A stretch of 64,000 nucleotides of DNA from Ulota crispa (taxonomy: Eukaryota; Streptophyta; Bryopsida; Orthotrichales; Orthotrichaceae): positions 14,384,817 through 14,448,816 of the forward strand of contig OY987249.1 in NCBI GenBank assembly GCA_963920765.1, given 5' to 3'. Numbering within the stretch: the first letter of the stretch is position 1; the number at the start of each line of letters is the position of its first letter. Both the position numbers and the translations under genes were made by a program. A model generated the notes under the pieces. The model was not told where the DNA came from. It ran no database searches and was given only the letters and a program-made list of their open reading frames with translations. Of this stretch, positions 24,472-36,512 are shown one piece after another.

Positions 24472-25398
24472 CCCCTAAATGCCCAAGGCACCCAATTTGG
24501 GTGTCCAAAAAACTTTAAGAAACTTTGTAACCCTGTTAAAGGTACAGATTTTATCATTTTCAAGTTCATTTTTTTGGAAAAGTTGCGCGCTCAAGTTAGC
24601 TCTAGCGTTCAAATTCAACTTCCTCCATATCTTATTCCAATTGATTTTGGTGGAAGGTTAACTACAAGCATACATTTTGTGACACAATAGTGTTGTGAAT
24701 AGTGTCATGAATAGTGTTGTGAATAGTGTCATAGAGCCTATGAGAAGTTGCCACATTGAAAAGGTGGGCATCAAGTTGAGCAAAAGGTGAAGATTTCCCT
24801 TGGGCACTCCCTTAGGCAATAAGGGCCGTTTTACTGAAATTTTGACATTTAACAAAATCTAAAAGTGCTTTTGGACTAATTTTGCTTGGAATGTCTTTTT
24901 TATAAAAATTAGAATCCTTTCACCATTGAAAATTCTTTCATTCATAATGATTTTTGGTTAATAATTGGAGCTAAAAATTTCTTTGCATTAGACAGTTGCA
25001 TTTTGGCATTTGCATTGCAGGCTCATTTGTGAAATTGTGGTCATGGATTTGGAAGGGGGGCCATTGATTTTGAAGTAACAACAATAAACACTAAAGCAAT
25101 CTAAGTGGTTGTTTTTCAATTTTGTATCTAGAATTTGCCAATTTGCATTAGAAATTTTGGGTAGCTTTAGAAAAAGCAAAATATTCTATTTTCATCATCA
25201 TTCAATTGCAAATATCTTAAAATCCGCACGGCCATTTTAGATTCTTTTTGGACTGCGCCGTCTAGAAGTCTTGAAGTTCAAAATTCAACAATTACAATTT
25301 TATTTTGATGTTTAATAATGATCTTACAAGGACAAATCAAAAACTTCCAAACTGCCTTCCCAAAACAAGAAAAACACCCTTGGGCATTTAGGGGTTAA
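24468..25398. mobile_element. TTAA-bounded 931-bp element with perfect ends
   Basis: Its 21-bp ends are perfect inverted repeats, starting TTAACCCCTAAATGCCCA and closing TGGGCATTTAGGGGTTAA. The outer TTAA is the target duplication and CCC the first triplet, as in piggyBac-type elements. It shares the TTAA at 24468-24471 with its left neighbour, making the palindrome GGGGTTAACCCC. It has no coding capacity. Confidence 0.85.
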
Positions 25399-26890
25399 GC
25401 TTAAAACTTTGTAGAAACAAATGTCCTTCTCTCTACACTCAAACCTCTCTAATCTCACCGCAGAAACCCTAACTTTTTCTCTAGGACGTAGCTTAAAAGC
25501 TTGTGCCGGACATTCTAGAACATTCGCTTCGAGAAGGTTGGAATAAAGAGATTTGAGTGTTATTCTTGTTTGAATCCATCCGCTTATGCTCGGTATGCAG
25601 TAAAACTTTGTAGAAACAAATGTCCCTCTCTTTACACTCAAACCTCTGTAAACTCACCACAGAAACCCTAACTTTTCTTCTGGGACGTAGTTTGAAAGCT
25701 TGTGCCTGAAATTCTAGACCATCAGCTTCGAGAAGGTTGGAATAAAGAGATTTGAGTGTTGCTCTTGTGAATGCAGAGAATTGTGACCTAACTTACTTTC
25801 CAAATCGTGCTCACTGGAGCTCTGGAGCTCATTGAATTCCATGCAACATTCGAGCTACGACGCAATCGTTTGAAATCCATCCGCTTTCTCTCGGTAAGTT
25901 TATGCAGTAAAATTTTGTAGAAACAAATGTCCTTCTCTCTATTCTCAAACTTCTCTAATCTCACCTCAGAAACCCTAACTCTTCTTCTACGACGTAGTTT
26001 GAAAGCTTGTGCCGAACATTGTAGAATATCAGCTTCGAGAAGGTTGGAATAAAGAGGTTTGAGTGTTGTTCTTGTTTAAATCCATCCGCTTTCTCTCGGT
26101 ATGCAGTAAAACTTTGTAAAAATAAATGTCCTTCTCAAACCTCTCTAATCTCACCACAGAAACCCTAACTTTTCCCTTCGACGTAGTTTGAAAGCATGTG
26201 CCGGACATTGTAAACATTCGGTTCGAGAAGGTTGGAATAAAGAGATTTGAGTGTTGTTCTTGTTTGAATCCATCCGCTTTCTCTCGGTATGCAGTAACAC
26301 TTCTGTAGAAATAAATGTCCTTCTCTCTACACTCAATCCTCTCTAATCTCACTACAGAAACCCTAACTCTTCCTCTACGACGTAGTTTGAAAGGTTGTGC
26401 TGGACATTGTAGATCATCAGCTTCGAGAAGTTTGGAATAAAGAGGATTGAGTGTTGTTCTTGTGAATGCAGAGAATTGTGACCTAACTTATTTTCTAAAT
26501 CGAGCTACTCGGCAAGGTTTAATTTGTTTCAATGCGCACTCTGTATCCCTTTTGTTGCGTAGTTCGGTTTGTCAGGGTTTGGTTATGAAGAGCGCCATAG
26601 CTACACACAAGCTTCGGAATCCCATTCATTCCTTCCACCACCGTACACTCAAACCTCTCTAATCTCTCCACAGAAACCCTTACTCTTCCTCTACTACGTA
26701 GTTTGAAAGCTTGTGCCGGACATTCTAGACCATCAGCTTCGAGAAAGTTGGAATAAAGCGATTCTTGTGAATGCAGAGCATGTTGTTCCGAATTGCGACT
26801 TAACCTACTTTCCAGATCGAGCTACTCGGCAAGGTTTACTCTCAATGCGCACTCTGTATCCCTTTTGTTGCGTAGTTCGGTTTGTCAGGA
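25399..26890 (+). promoter_or_regulatory. Tandem array of ~195/310-bp promoter units with telo-boxes, upstream of the AP endonuclease gene
   Basis: Six units each carry 'cactcaaacctctctaatct', a telo-box AAACCCTAA, 'gacgtagtttgaaagc', and 'ggttggaataaagagatttg'. Telo-boxes lie at 25464, 25663, 25970, 26160, 26358 and (variant AAACCCTTA) 26674. Spacing is 199, 307, 190, 198 and 316 bases, so short and long units are mixed. Long units add an exon-like part ('gtgaatgcagagaattgtga'). The last two long units also hold a copy of the gene's start codon region (26585 and 26898). Telo-boxes are known in promoters of plant growth and DNA-metabolism genes; a role here is inferred. Confidence 0.8.
26585..26645 (+). 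pseudogene. Duplicated, truncated start of AP endonuclease exon 1
   Basis: From ATG it reads MKSAIATHKLRNPIHSF, close to the real exon 1 start [17 protein letters not shown] at 26898. It then runs into the next promoter unit. The distance of 313 bases equals one long unit. It could act as a decoy start or a short upstream ORF if transcription begins upstream. Confidence 0.75.
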
Positions 26891-26897
26891 TTTGGTT

Positions 26898-29800
26898 ATG
26901 AAGAGTGCCATAGCCACGTTCAAGCTTCGGATTACTACTCATTTCTTCGACCGTCTCCCAGCCATTGTCTCTCTCCAACCCCGACGCAACTCCAACCCTC
27001 ACGCTCTTGCTCCTTTTGGTTTACGCGGCTTCACAACGTCGGGTTTGGTGGATCTTTCAGACTGTCGCTCTCCATGGCATTGCAATACTTCGTGGAGCAG
27101 CTTCAGGAAAGCTGGACTTGTTCATAATGCTGTGAATATTCCTGACATATCTCGCAGGTGCGTCGTTTTTCTCATGACCTAATTTTGATTTTAGGGTTTG
27201 TGGCTTTGTTACGTGCAATGTAGAGGATAACCTTCCATGCAAGTGAAGTAAAGTCATATGGTTTGAAGAAAAAGTGCTTGTTGTTGTGCAGGCAGTTGCG
27301 GTGCTATTGTTTTGGGATTCCGAACTTGGATTCCGGCAATATGAGTGGCAGGCAACTCAGAGTTCGAAAGGAAAAAAGAACAACAACAATAACAACAACA
27401 ACCACAACTGCAGAGACGCGAAATGTAATCAGAAGCACTTCCGAGGTAGCTTTTTCTCTATTGTTTCGCAAAATGCACATGATTTATAAAGGGAATTTAT
27501 ATGTGCACACCGGGGGGTTGATATTTGCACACCTCCCTGGGAGGTAAATTATAGATTTCTACCATTAAAAATCTGAATTTGAGAGTTTTGAATTCAGATT
27601 TGGAATTAGAGACCATGGTTTACTCTAGAACCATAAAAAAAGGTTGCAATTGAACAACACTCAATGAAAAAGCTTATCTTTTTTTACAAACTTAAGTTAA
27701 AGTAACACTTTCCCCCCTAGTTAAGCTTTTTCACTGGGTGTTGTTCAATTGCAACTTTTTTTATGGTGCTAGAGTAAACCATGGTCTCTAAATCCAAATT
27801 TGAATTCAAAATTCTCAAATTCAGCTTTTTGATGGTATTATTCTATAATTTACCTCCCAGGGGGTGTGCAAATATCAACCCTTTGGTGTGCACATATCAA
27901 TTCCCTTTTTAAATGGAATTTTATAGCATTGTGACAACCAAGAGTGTAGAATTGACATTACAGAAGTACCATGGGGAAGAAGATGATGTAGAGTTTTCAC
28001 TTCACACTTTGTTAAACTCCTTATTATCGCATTTGTATGATGCAACTACATAGCTTGTTATGAGTTTTTGATTCTCAACTCTAGGGGAGAAGCTTCAGAT
28101 GGTGGAAACATGATGTGGTTGCAGGCCTCCCCGGGAGAAGTGGAGAAACTCAGTAAGGAAAACTTCGGGGTTGATAGCTGGCAGTTTCAATTGCTGGAAC
28201 GTCATGAGGCTAATAATCTGAACTCTTATACCGTTGCTGAGCTTCGGCAGCTGTTGAGGTTCGACACATATATTTTCCTGGATTGCCTGGTTTGAGGGAT
28301 TTTTACAACTGGAATTTGTGGAAAGAAAAGGCTTTTGTCAGAATTGTAACCCTTGTCGTTTGAATCTTTTCAGTTCCTTAAATGCTTCATTAGGGTCCTT
28401 TCATGCGCTAATTACACTTTGGTGAAGTAAACTCTCTGTGGATTGTATTTAATTTCTACGTGAATGTGAGTGCGTGTTTCTAAAGAGAAGTAGCAGTTTT
28501 TTTGCATCAAGCTCTTGGGAAGGGTTTTGTGTGTATGTACGCTTGATGCTCATACTGTGGTTCACAGGGAAATGCAGAAACAACCAAAAGGCCAAAAGTC
28601 AGATTTACTGAAGGCTGTGAAGAGTTGGCTCTATGATCATGGATGTCAACCACCATCTGGTACGTTTAATATCTTTGATTTTATATAAAAATGACGTCCC
28701 TACCTCAAATAACATGCACGTAGTTTCAAGTTTTGTGCTAAACCCCCTTCCGAGGTGTTCTAGAGATCCTACCCTTGGTTATATCTTGCCAATTGCAACG
28801 TTATTTAAGTCAGATTTTAGCTTAAACTTTGCCAGTTCTAAATTTCTAAAACAGCACGTCTTGGGTGGGTCGTAAGGTAGGGACACTCAAAATTACTGCT
28901 GATCCAAAGGCACCTTTTGTAAAGTCGTAGATAGTAGACAAATGTTGATTAAGAGGATGTACACCACCTCAACATCTTTTCAAGTGTTGGTTTTAATATA
29001 TCTACCAATCAAGCTTTATTCCTCAATAACTTTTGCATTAAATATCCAAATGGTGCGTTGTTTGGTGCGTTGAAACCCTCTTTTCATTTTTTAACAAAAA
29101 CATCTAAAAACTTGCCCAGAATAATTACAGGAACTATGCTCTCGAGGACTGTCATTGACTTGTTTCTATGACTGGTTGTAGCCTTGGAAGAAGAACCAAA
29201 TAAGGGACTTGAAGAAAAATCTTTGGACCAGGGAACACCCAAGGAGGTCACCATTGTATCAAAAACCAGAGAGGCGGTGTCTGAACGGACTGAAACTCAA
29301 AATGGCATAAAAAAGACATCCACTCCAAAAAACAGAAAGAGGCGAAAGGATGAGGAAAAGGAGGAAAACAGTATTGAAAACTCTCAAACTGAGAAACCTG
29401 AGAAGAAATCTAAATCCTCCAAAAAAGGTGCAGAAGAGTCTGTGTTGAAGGTAGAAACAGGCATAGACGGTACAGAGCCATGGACTGTTTTGGTGCACAA
29501 AAAGCCTCAACCGGAGTGGGTGGCATATAATCCTAAAACTATGAGGCCAGAACCACTTGCTAAGGAGGAGAAAGTGGTGAAGCTTTTGTCTTGGAATGTA
29601 AATGGCTTACGGGCACTTTTGAAGGAGAAAGGAGTTCAACATGAGCAGGGCTCTTTGATTGCTCGATTGGCTGCGAGAGAGGACTTTGATGTGCTTTGTC
29701 TACAAGAGACAAAATTACAGGTAAATTCGGGTCCCTGTTTTTTGTTGTTTTTCGGCACTCCCTCTGCCTCGCAATAAGTGGCTCATTAGAGCCTCATGTT

Positions 29801-32758
29801 TTGTTATTCCAATCTCATTGGCCATTTTGTAAAACACATTATTCATAAGAATCCAAATTATATATAACCACAAACAATGATGAATATTGTATGTGTTCAT
29901 TGCAACCAACCTGAATTTTGGGTCCAATAAACCTCCATTCAACCTTTTCAAAACTACTGAAAAAAATACGAGCTTCCAATGGGCTACTTATTGCGAGATA
30001 GAGGGAGCTAGAGACTTAGCAATGGTAGAAAGTATTTTTGTTGCCCAACAAAAAAAGGAGGCATGTCGGGTTTCATAATATCAAAGAATGAATGACGAAA
30101 CTGTGACTTTGTGTTTATAGAAAACAATGACATTCTACTAACTGTTTTTTGAGTGGATTATAAAAAGGGCTATATAAAATGAGATATAAATGTTATAGTA
30201 TTTTTATTGGGAGTAGATTTACTTGCAATTAGCCATTTTATTATTAGTAATTGGATGCTCGTGAGTTTCATTATTTTCTCGTCTGCTTAACTTTTTCTCG
30301 GAGGGGCAATATCATTTAGAGTTTGACAAGTAACAAAGTCTGCTTCCGCTTTGTGGTGATTAGGAAAAAGATGTGGAAGACATCAGACAGTCTCTTCTGG
30401 CAAGTCACGAGGAAAGTTTGTGGAGTTGCAGTACCAGCAAGCTTGGCTACTCTGGCACAGCCATCATTTCACGGGTTAGGAAAACTTTATTCGCATGATC
30501 AAATATTTAAAAAAGAGTAGATATTTTTGCTTTTTTCGATGCTGTGGATTTCCCTTCCTAAAATGCTCTTATAATTGTTTCTCCAGATTAAGCCTTTGTC
30601 AGTACATTACGGACTCGGCGTGCCGGATCATGATAAAGAGGGACGCCTCATTACTTGCGAGTTTGACAGTTTTTATTTTATTGTCAGTTACGTTCCCAAT
30701 TCAGGAGCTAAGTTGGAAAGACTGGTACGCCTCTCTCTACATCAATTCCTTCTCTCCACAATCTGAAATTTTTTTGCCCGTTTTTTGCTTGTTTTGAGAA
30801 ATATTTTCAGTGTATGGTTGCTTGTATTTGTAGGCATATCGTACACAAGAATGGGATGTCGCTTTAAGCAGCTACTTGAAGGTAAGTCAACGACATCTAA
30901 AAGCTCACTCCTATGCTCACTCCTAATATTTGAATGACTTACTTTTTGTACTAGTTTTGTTAGCAGTTGAAAGACAATAGTGGGCATCTAGGACTAGAGA
31001 TAGAACTCTTGGGTGACACACACCTCACATCTAGGAAAGAAAATAACTTTGACCCCATATTATAGCTACATGCAAGTTTGTCTTTTTTTTTAGTGAGAGG
31101 CCCGACTAAAGGGATTCAAAAACCAAGAAGGCTCTCAAAATTTAGCTTCTCTCCTTGGTTTTACAGAATAACTAGAAGAAGGAATCTTCAATGACGTGGT
31201 TATTTTGTCCTAAATTTAGGCCTACTTTTGAAAGCGCGGGTTTCAATCTTCCAATGCTGATGCATGTATCATTTGGATATTATGTAATAAGTTATAAATT
31301 TTTAAATTAGTTGTAATAATTTTGCTACTCAGATAGTGCACATCCTCATAATTCTATCTACTTTGTAGCCAAGATTCACTATGGTCGCTTTTACGTCAGG
31401 GTTGCTACTACAATGCCCCTGCATTTACTCAAAATATAATCCAAACTTTGTACTGTTTCTGTATTGGACGTGTCATAATGAAAAAGCTCTGATTTTCACC
31501 CTTCTATTTTTTTATCAGGAGTTGGAGAAGAAGAAACCAGTGGTATTCACAGGAGATTTAAACTGTGCCCATGAGGATATAGATATACATGACCCTGCTG
31601 TAAGGCTCAAAGCTGCCTTTTATTATTTTTCTTTATTTTTTATTTTGATCTGTGTTTAATTGGTATTTTTGAAGTTGATGAGTAGGTAGCTTATGGAAAA
31701 GGGCTGTTGCTGTGTCCAGGGTAACAAGAAAAGTGCAGGATTTACAGACGAGGAACGAGAATCCTTTAGAACAAATTTTCTTAGTAATGGCTTTGTGGAC
31801 ACTTTCCGAAAGCAACATCCACTTGCTGTTGCTTACACTTACTGGGGTTACCGTACTGCAGCTCGACCTAAAAATAGAGGTATGGATTTTATGGAGTTCT
31901 GCTCTTTCTTCTGTGTTTTCCAGGAAAAAACTCCAAAGAATGTTAATCGCTTTAGCCAAGTCAATACTCTTCATGCAGACCTTGCCAGGTTACTTGAAAC
32001 AATTGACAAGACTCAACTGTTTCTAGTAAGACCTTGATTCTCTTGCCAAGGTATACGTATACATACATATATATATATATATATATATGTTTCATTTCAT
32101 TGGCCAAGCAACATGCACCCTTGAATGCATGTAGACAAGGAAAAAAAGGATATAACCATCCATATGTACACGTGCGTCCATAATATCAACTAATACAAAC
32201 AATGAAGCTTAGTGTTGTGGTAAGTTTAGAGATGTGCATCCTCTCATGTAACTCACTCTAATTATCATTTCTCATTTAGTTGAAAAGTAATGTTCATGTT
32301 GGATACCACTTTAGAGCATGCTGAACGAGTTCAGTATGGTGAAATATCTTGGTGCTAACTTAGGTTTTTGGGTGGAAATTTGGTTGACACTTAGTGTTTG
32401 TGTTGATGTTTAGGGTTGCTAACATTAGCAGCGTTGTTGACATTTAGTGTAACTACTGTTGCCAGTTCTAAATTTCATTATCAGCATATTGACTTTCAAA
32501 TAATTTCAACTCACCGAGTGTTTTTGGATTTGGCAATTTCATCCAATCTTTGACCCAATTTTGTTTAGTGTTAAGATAGCTATTGGGACTAAGCAAAGGC
32601 TTTACACTTTTGGATGGTTTTTTCATGGTTATGCAGGGTGGCGTCTAGATTACTTTCTTGTATCAGAGTCCCTTTCTAAACAGGTGCATGACTCTTATAC
32701 TATCCCTGATGTCGGTGGTAGTGATCATTGTCCTCTTGGACTCGTTCTCAGAACTTAG
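26898..32758 (+). CDS. ARP: Plant apurinic/apyrimidinic endonuclease (ARP/APE1-type) with SAP domain and organelle leader
   Basis: It cuts DNA 5' to abasic sites in base excision repair; Arabidopsis ARP acts in chloroplasts. Likely exons are 26898-27157, 27292-27445, about 28065 or 28085 to 28258, 28568-28659, 29182-29720, 30364-30474, 30587-30724, 30834-30881, 31519-31599, 31720-31879 and 32637-32758. All have GT-AG borders and matching phases except the start of exon 3, which stays open. Exon 1 is Ser/Arg-rich and acid-poor, like a transit peptide. Exons 3-4 form the SAP DNA-binding domain ([11 protein letters not shown], then [15 protein letters not shown]). Exon 5 has a Lys/Glu-rich linker, then [12 protein letters not shown] and the nuclease start [13 protein letters not shown] and LCLQETKLQ (catalytic Glu). 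Later exons give [49 protein letters not shown] and the end [10 protein letters not shown] (catalytic Asp-His). No break is seen. Intron 2 carries a hairpin MITE. Confidence 0.93.
27491..27905. mobile_element. 415-bp palindromic MITE inside AP endonuclease intron 2
   Basis: It starts GGGAATTTATATGTGCACACC and ends GGTGTGCACATATCAATTCCC. The arms (27491-27680 and 27718-27905) pair almost throughout ('agagaccatggtttactcta' against 'tagagtaaaccatggtctct'). It is related to the MITE at 9589 and the fragment at 22163. Transcribed with the gene, it would fold into a hairpin of nearly 190 bp. Confidence 0.9.
32070..32090. repeat. (AT)n microsatellite
   Basis: Uninterrupted alternating a/t run within the last intron of the AP endonuclease gene. 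Confidence 0.9.
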
Positions 32759-32811
32759 TGAATCAGGGTTTCTGTTTTGCAACTTTTGTCAATGGTGACA
32801 TAACCTGGTTG

Positions 32812-32951
32812 CACTCAAACCTCTTTAATCTTACCATTAGGGTTCCCGGCTTTTTCCAATGTCACAAAGTGTGAATGGTGTTAGTGTGGCAAGTGTACAG
32901 GATGTTCTTCTAGCATGTTGTTTTAAAGGTCATAATAAAGAGGTTTGAGTG
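32812..32951. repeat. Stand-alone copy of the CACTCAAACC inverted-repeat module
   Basis: It begins CACTCAAACCTCTTTAATC and ends AATAAAGAGGTTTGAGTG, so it is flanked by inverted repeats of about 17 bases. The same module sits in each promoter unit upstream of this gene. Here it lies just past the stop codon, probably in the 3' UTR. It may be a small MITE that the promoter array later amplified. Confidence 0.7.
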
Positions 32952-32952
32952 T

Positions 32953-34197
32953 ATTAGGAAAGATCTGCTCCAGGGTTGCTTGGTTTCACCATTGCAATGA
33001 ACCATTTGGAATCAGAGTTTTTTGTAAGCGTCAGCTTCTGTTACTTTTTTCTTTTCTTTTTTCCTCTATGAAGAGAATTAAGTCGGCAATATACCCCTCC
33101 ATCAGGTAGTGATAAAGTAGATTATCATGACTGGTGGGAACCCAATACCATTTGCTACATGCTGGCCCATGTAGAATGATTTTTTTGTGTAGTGTCATTC
33201 CAATACAATAGTGAAAGTTTTAAGCACGTATATTTTATACTATTAAAGTATGTATCCTGACATCTTTATTACTTTTGCTTGAAATACTCAAATGCTTTTC
33301 TTGAACTTCACGTAGTTTTTTTCTGCATTATTAAAAGTTACACGTTGTTGTCGTACATCATGCTTGTTAAAGAGTACCTTGCTTTGAGAACTCGACCACT
33401 TAACCAAAAGTTTCTTGCCGTGGTCGCATTAGCACATGGGCTTGACTTGCTGTAACATGGGTTCATCGTATTAACTAGGGCGTAATATTAAAGCTTCTAA
33501 ATAGGTTAGAAATATGTCAAGTGTATGTGGATTTAAATACTACAGTGATTGTAAATTTGTTGATTAGAACACCTACAATCATAAACTGTAGAGAGGTTAC
33601 AAACTTTCGCATTGATTTTGAATGCTTTTGTTTAGTAGAAATTGGAAAAGCATGCTCACCTGTATCTTGGTAGTTCGTAAGGGTATCCGCCAATGTCCAA
33701 CGTTCTAAATGTTGGGATATACAGTGACTCACAAAATTGTCTCAATGTTTGCTTCAACGCTAAGTTTTTTTCAATATCTCCACTATACAGTGCTAGAATA
33801 TAGGATATAATTGAAATTTTATCTTCAGATTTTTTATATGTGATCCTCGTGCAATCATGATCAAGTATACCAAATTTCAGTTACTGAAAATCAAAATCCT
33901 ATTTTTGGTAAGTTGTTTTGTGTCAAAATCATGCCTATTTTTGGTAAGTTGTTTTGTGTCAAAATCATGGTTTTACAAGAAAGTTGATTAAAAAACATTG
34001 GTGATGAATTTTTGAGATTTGATTGCATAGATATGTAGGAGACATTCATATGCACATCTTTGTTTCAAACAAACATTTCCAAAAAGTTTCAAAATTCTTT
34101 CTACAGAGATTTTAATGTTATGGTGATCATGACCAAACTTAGTAAAATAGATAATTCTTCATGGGAATTAGTTTTTGGCAAAATAACTCATATATTG
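32953..34197. other. Intergenic region after the AP endonuclease gene
   Basis: No gene is seen. It holds one 36-bp direct duplication ('cctatttttggtaagttgtt...') at about 33898-33969. Confidence 0.5.
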
Positions 34198-34970
34198 TTA
34201 ACCCCTAAGCGCCCAATCGACCATTTTTTGGTTGTTGCCCGTTTTTTTAGGTTGCCTGAGATAAAAAAAAACTTTTTTCAAATTTTTTCTTTTTTTGTAA
34301 TAGAAAATCAAGTATACTTTCCAACTTAACTTGAATCATGTCAATCCAAGTTAACCCTTAAGCAACCAAAAGGCCCTTTGTGGCCAGTACAATACGGGAT
34401 ATTTTTCTTGTATTTGGAATGGATCCACACCTCTACTACATTTGAGACCAACAAAGAAGTTGGATAATAGATCAATGCGGTTCTAGTGAGCTATTGGAGA
34501 TCCCAAATTAAAATTTCTTATCAATAGCAAATGACAATTATACATCAGCGTATATACAATCCCCTATGGTTGTTTAAGGGTTAAACTCCACCAAGGAGAA
34601 TTTTTCAAAAACAAACACTTCAACATTTGCTAGTGTTGTAAAATTTACTATTTTGAGAAACTAATGATCTCTCCTTTCAAAAGATTGGATTTTTGAAGTT
34701 TAGGATATAATTTATATTTTTAACCAATCATACCAAATTTTGAAATCTGCGAGTAAAATTTGTACTTTTAGTGAATGTTAAATGGTAAATGCTTTTACAT
34801 TCATTACATAAAAATCTAAAACTTTTTTTTAGTGTTTGACCATATGGATAATTACTAAACATTATGATTCTTATTTTCTCTTTTGAAACAAACTTCATCA
34901 AAGTCACAAAAGTATTATTTTATAACACATCTATGTTTTGCCCTTACCCCCTTGAGCCTATAGGGGTTAA
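34198..34970. mobile_element. TTAA-bounded ~770-bp element, split by a nested MITE
   Basis: It starts TTAACCCCTAAGCGCCCA and ends GAGCCTATAGGGGTTAA. A complete TTAA-bounded MITE (34351-34584) sits inside it, so the host element is about 540 bases. It shares its right TTAA with the next element. No transposase. Confidence 0.75.
34351..34584 (+). mobile_element. TTAA-bounded ~235-bp MITE, copy 3 (nested)
   Basis: It starts TTAACCCTTAAGCAACC and ends GGTTGTTTAAGGGTTAA, a near-perfect inverted repeat. It closely matches the copies at 3426 and 45612. It lies within the element at 34198-34970. Confidence 0.9.
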
Positions 34971-35970
34971 TCCCTCATTGCCTAAGGGGACAATTTCTGT
35001 CCCTGGCAATCCATCACTTCAATTTGAAGTGTTGCAACTTTTGCATTTAAGGTCCAAATTCAATAAGATTTGTTGGTAGAGTTGCACACACTAGTCTAGT
35101 TTCTATGATAGAATTTTCAGATCCATCTAAGACATATTCAGTTTATGAAATCCATTCAAAGTTCACAGGGTCAATTGGAGTTCACCACTCTTCATTTTGA
35201 TGGCTGCAAATTTGGGAGCTTGTATCTTTTTCATGAAATGTTTTTTGTCAATAAAATTTGTTGGGGTTTGTCCCCTTAAAGTCTAGTAATTGTGGTAAAA
35301 AATTCATATCAAACCAAGTTTTCTTGAATGTTTGGGAACAACTCAAAGTTCAAAATCCACACATTTTTGCATTATAGTGAACTTTGGTGGCTTATAACTT
35401 CTTCATAAAAACTTTGTTTTCAATACTTGTTATTGGAAAAGTTGCACATACTCATCTTGTTATAGTGGTTAAAATTTCATGTCAATCCAAGAAGTTATGA
35501 ATGAGTGAGAAGCATTTTAGTTCAGGGAGGTTTAGCCATAGATGTGATTTTTAGGTACTTTTTCACTATTTTTTGACATTTCAAAACAATTTTGCAAGCA
35601 AAATGAGTATATTGATTGATATTTTCTTTCACCAATGTGTTTGTATACTGGTTTGAATCACTTTCTATTTTATTATCAAAATAGGTTTAGAAATCAAATT
35701 TCACCTCCAAATGTGTTTTTAAGAAAATTTCAGCATTTTTTTCAGCACTAAAACATTATAATCTTCCAATCTATGTGGTCAAATGACCCCAAATTTGATC
35801 CACATCATTCCAAATTTGATCCACATCATTCCAAATTTGATCCACATCATTCCAAATTTGATCCACATCATTTGATGAGATTTTCATATTCCATCGGAGT
35901 TCAAACATACAACGCTTGAAAGGCAAGGAGATCTTTAGCCCTCTTTGGACCTTAGGCGATGAGGGGTTAA
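34967..35970. mobile_element. TTAA-bounded 1004-bp element
   Basis: It starts TTAATCCCTCATTGCCTAAG and ends CTTAGGCGATGAGGGGTTAA, inverted repeats with two differences. Near its right end is a four-copy 21-bp repeat (35789-35872). No coding capacity. Confidence 0.85.
35789..35872. repeat. 21-bp tandem repeat, four copies
   Basis: Four identical units 'ccaaatttgatccacatcat' plus 't' in a row, inside the TTAA element at 34967-35970. Identical copies suggest recent expansion. Confidence 0.95.
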
Positions 35971-36512
35971 GCGTGTATATAGCATTCACATCCGATTCAA
36001 AGGGAAAATGTATACTACATGGTTGCACCGTAGGGTGCCTATACAAGGCATAATCTATGTATGAATCTCAACACCCAACGTCAAATAAAACGCTACAATA
36101 GCAGAAACAAAAATATTCCAAGCTCTAGAAGCATAAAGGTCTGGAGTGCATCCAAGGAATGTAAAAATTGGAAACTAACCGAAGAGTGCAATTACTGCAG
36201 AGATAGAAACAGACAAATAAATAAGTGAGGTAGCATCTGAAACAAATTTCAACAAATTGATCTCCAAAAAGGTGTATGAACAAAATCAACACACAGGGAG
36301 AGACGGCGAGTGTATATAACATTTACATTCGAAAAGATATTCTACATGGTTGCACCTCAAGGTGCCTATACAAGCTGTAATCTGTGTATAAATCTCGACA
36401 CTCAACGCCAAATAAACGCTACAGTAACTGGAACAAAAAACACTCCCGACCTCAGAAGCATAAAAATCTGCCGAGCGTAATGTAAAAATTGAATACTAAC
36501 CAAACAGAGCAA
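35971..36512 (-). repeat. Tandem duplication of the 3' region of the gene at 36513
   Basis: About 35975-36215 and 36305-36540 are similar in order ('catggttgcacc', 'ggtgcctatacaag', 'agaagcataaa', 'gcaattactgcagaga'), with a period near 325 bases. The right copy runs into the stop codon of the gene at 36513. The left copy is thus a duplicated 3' end. Confidence 0.75.
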
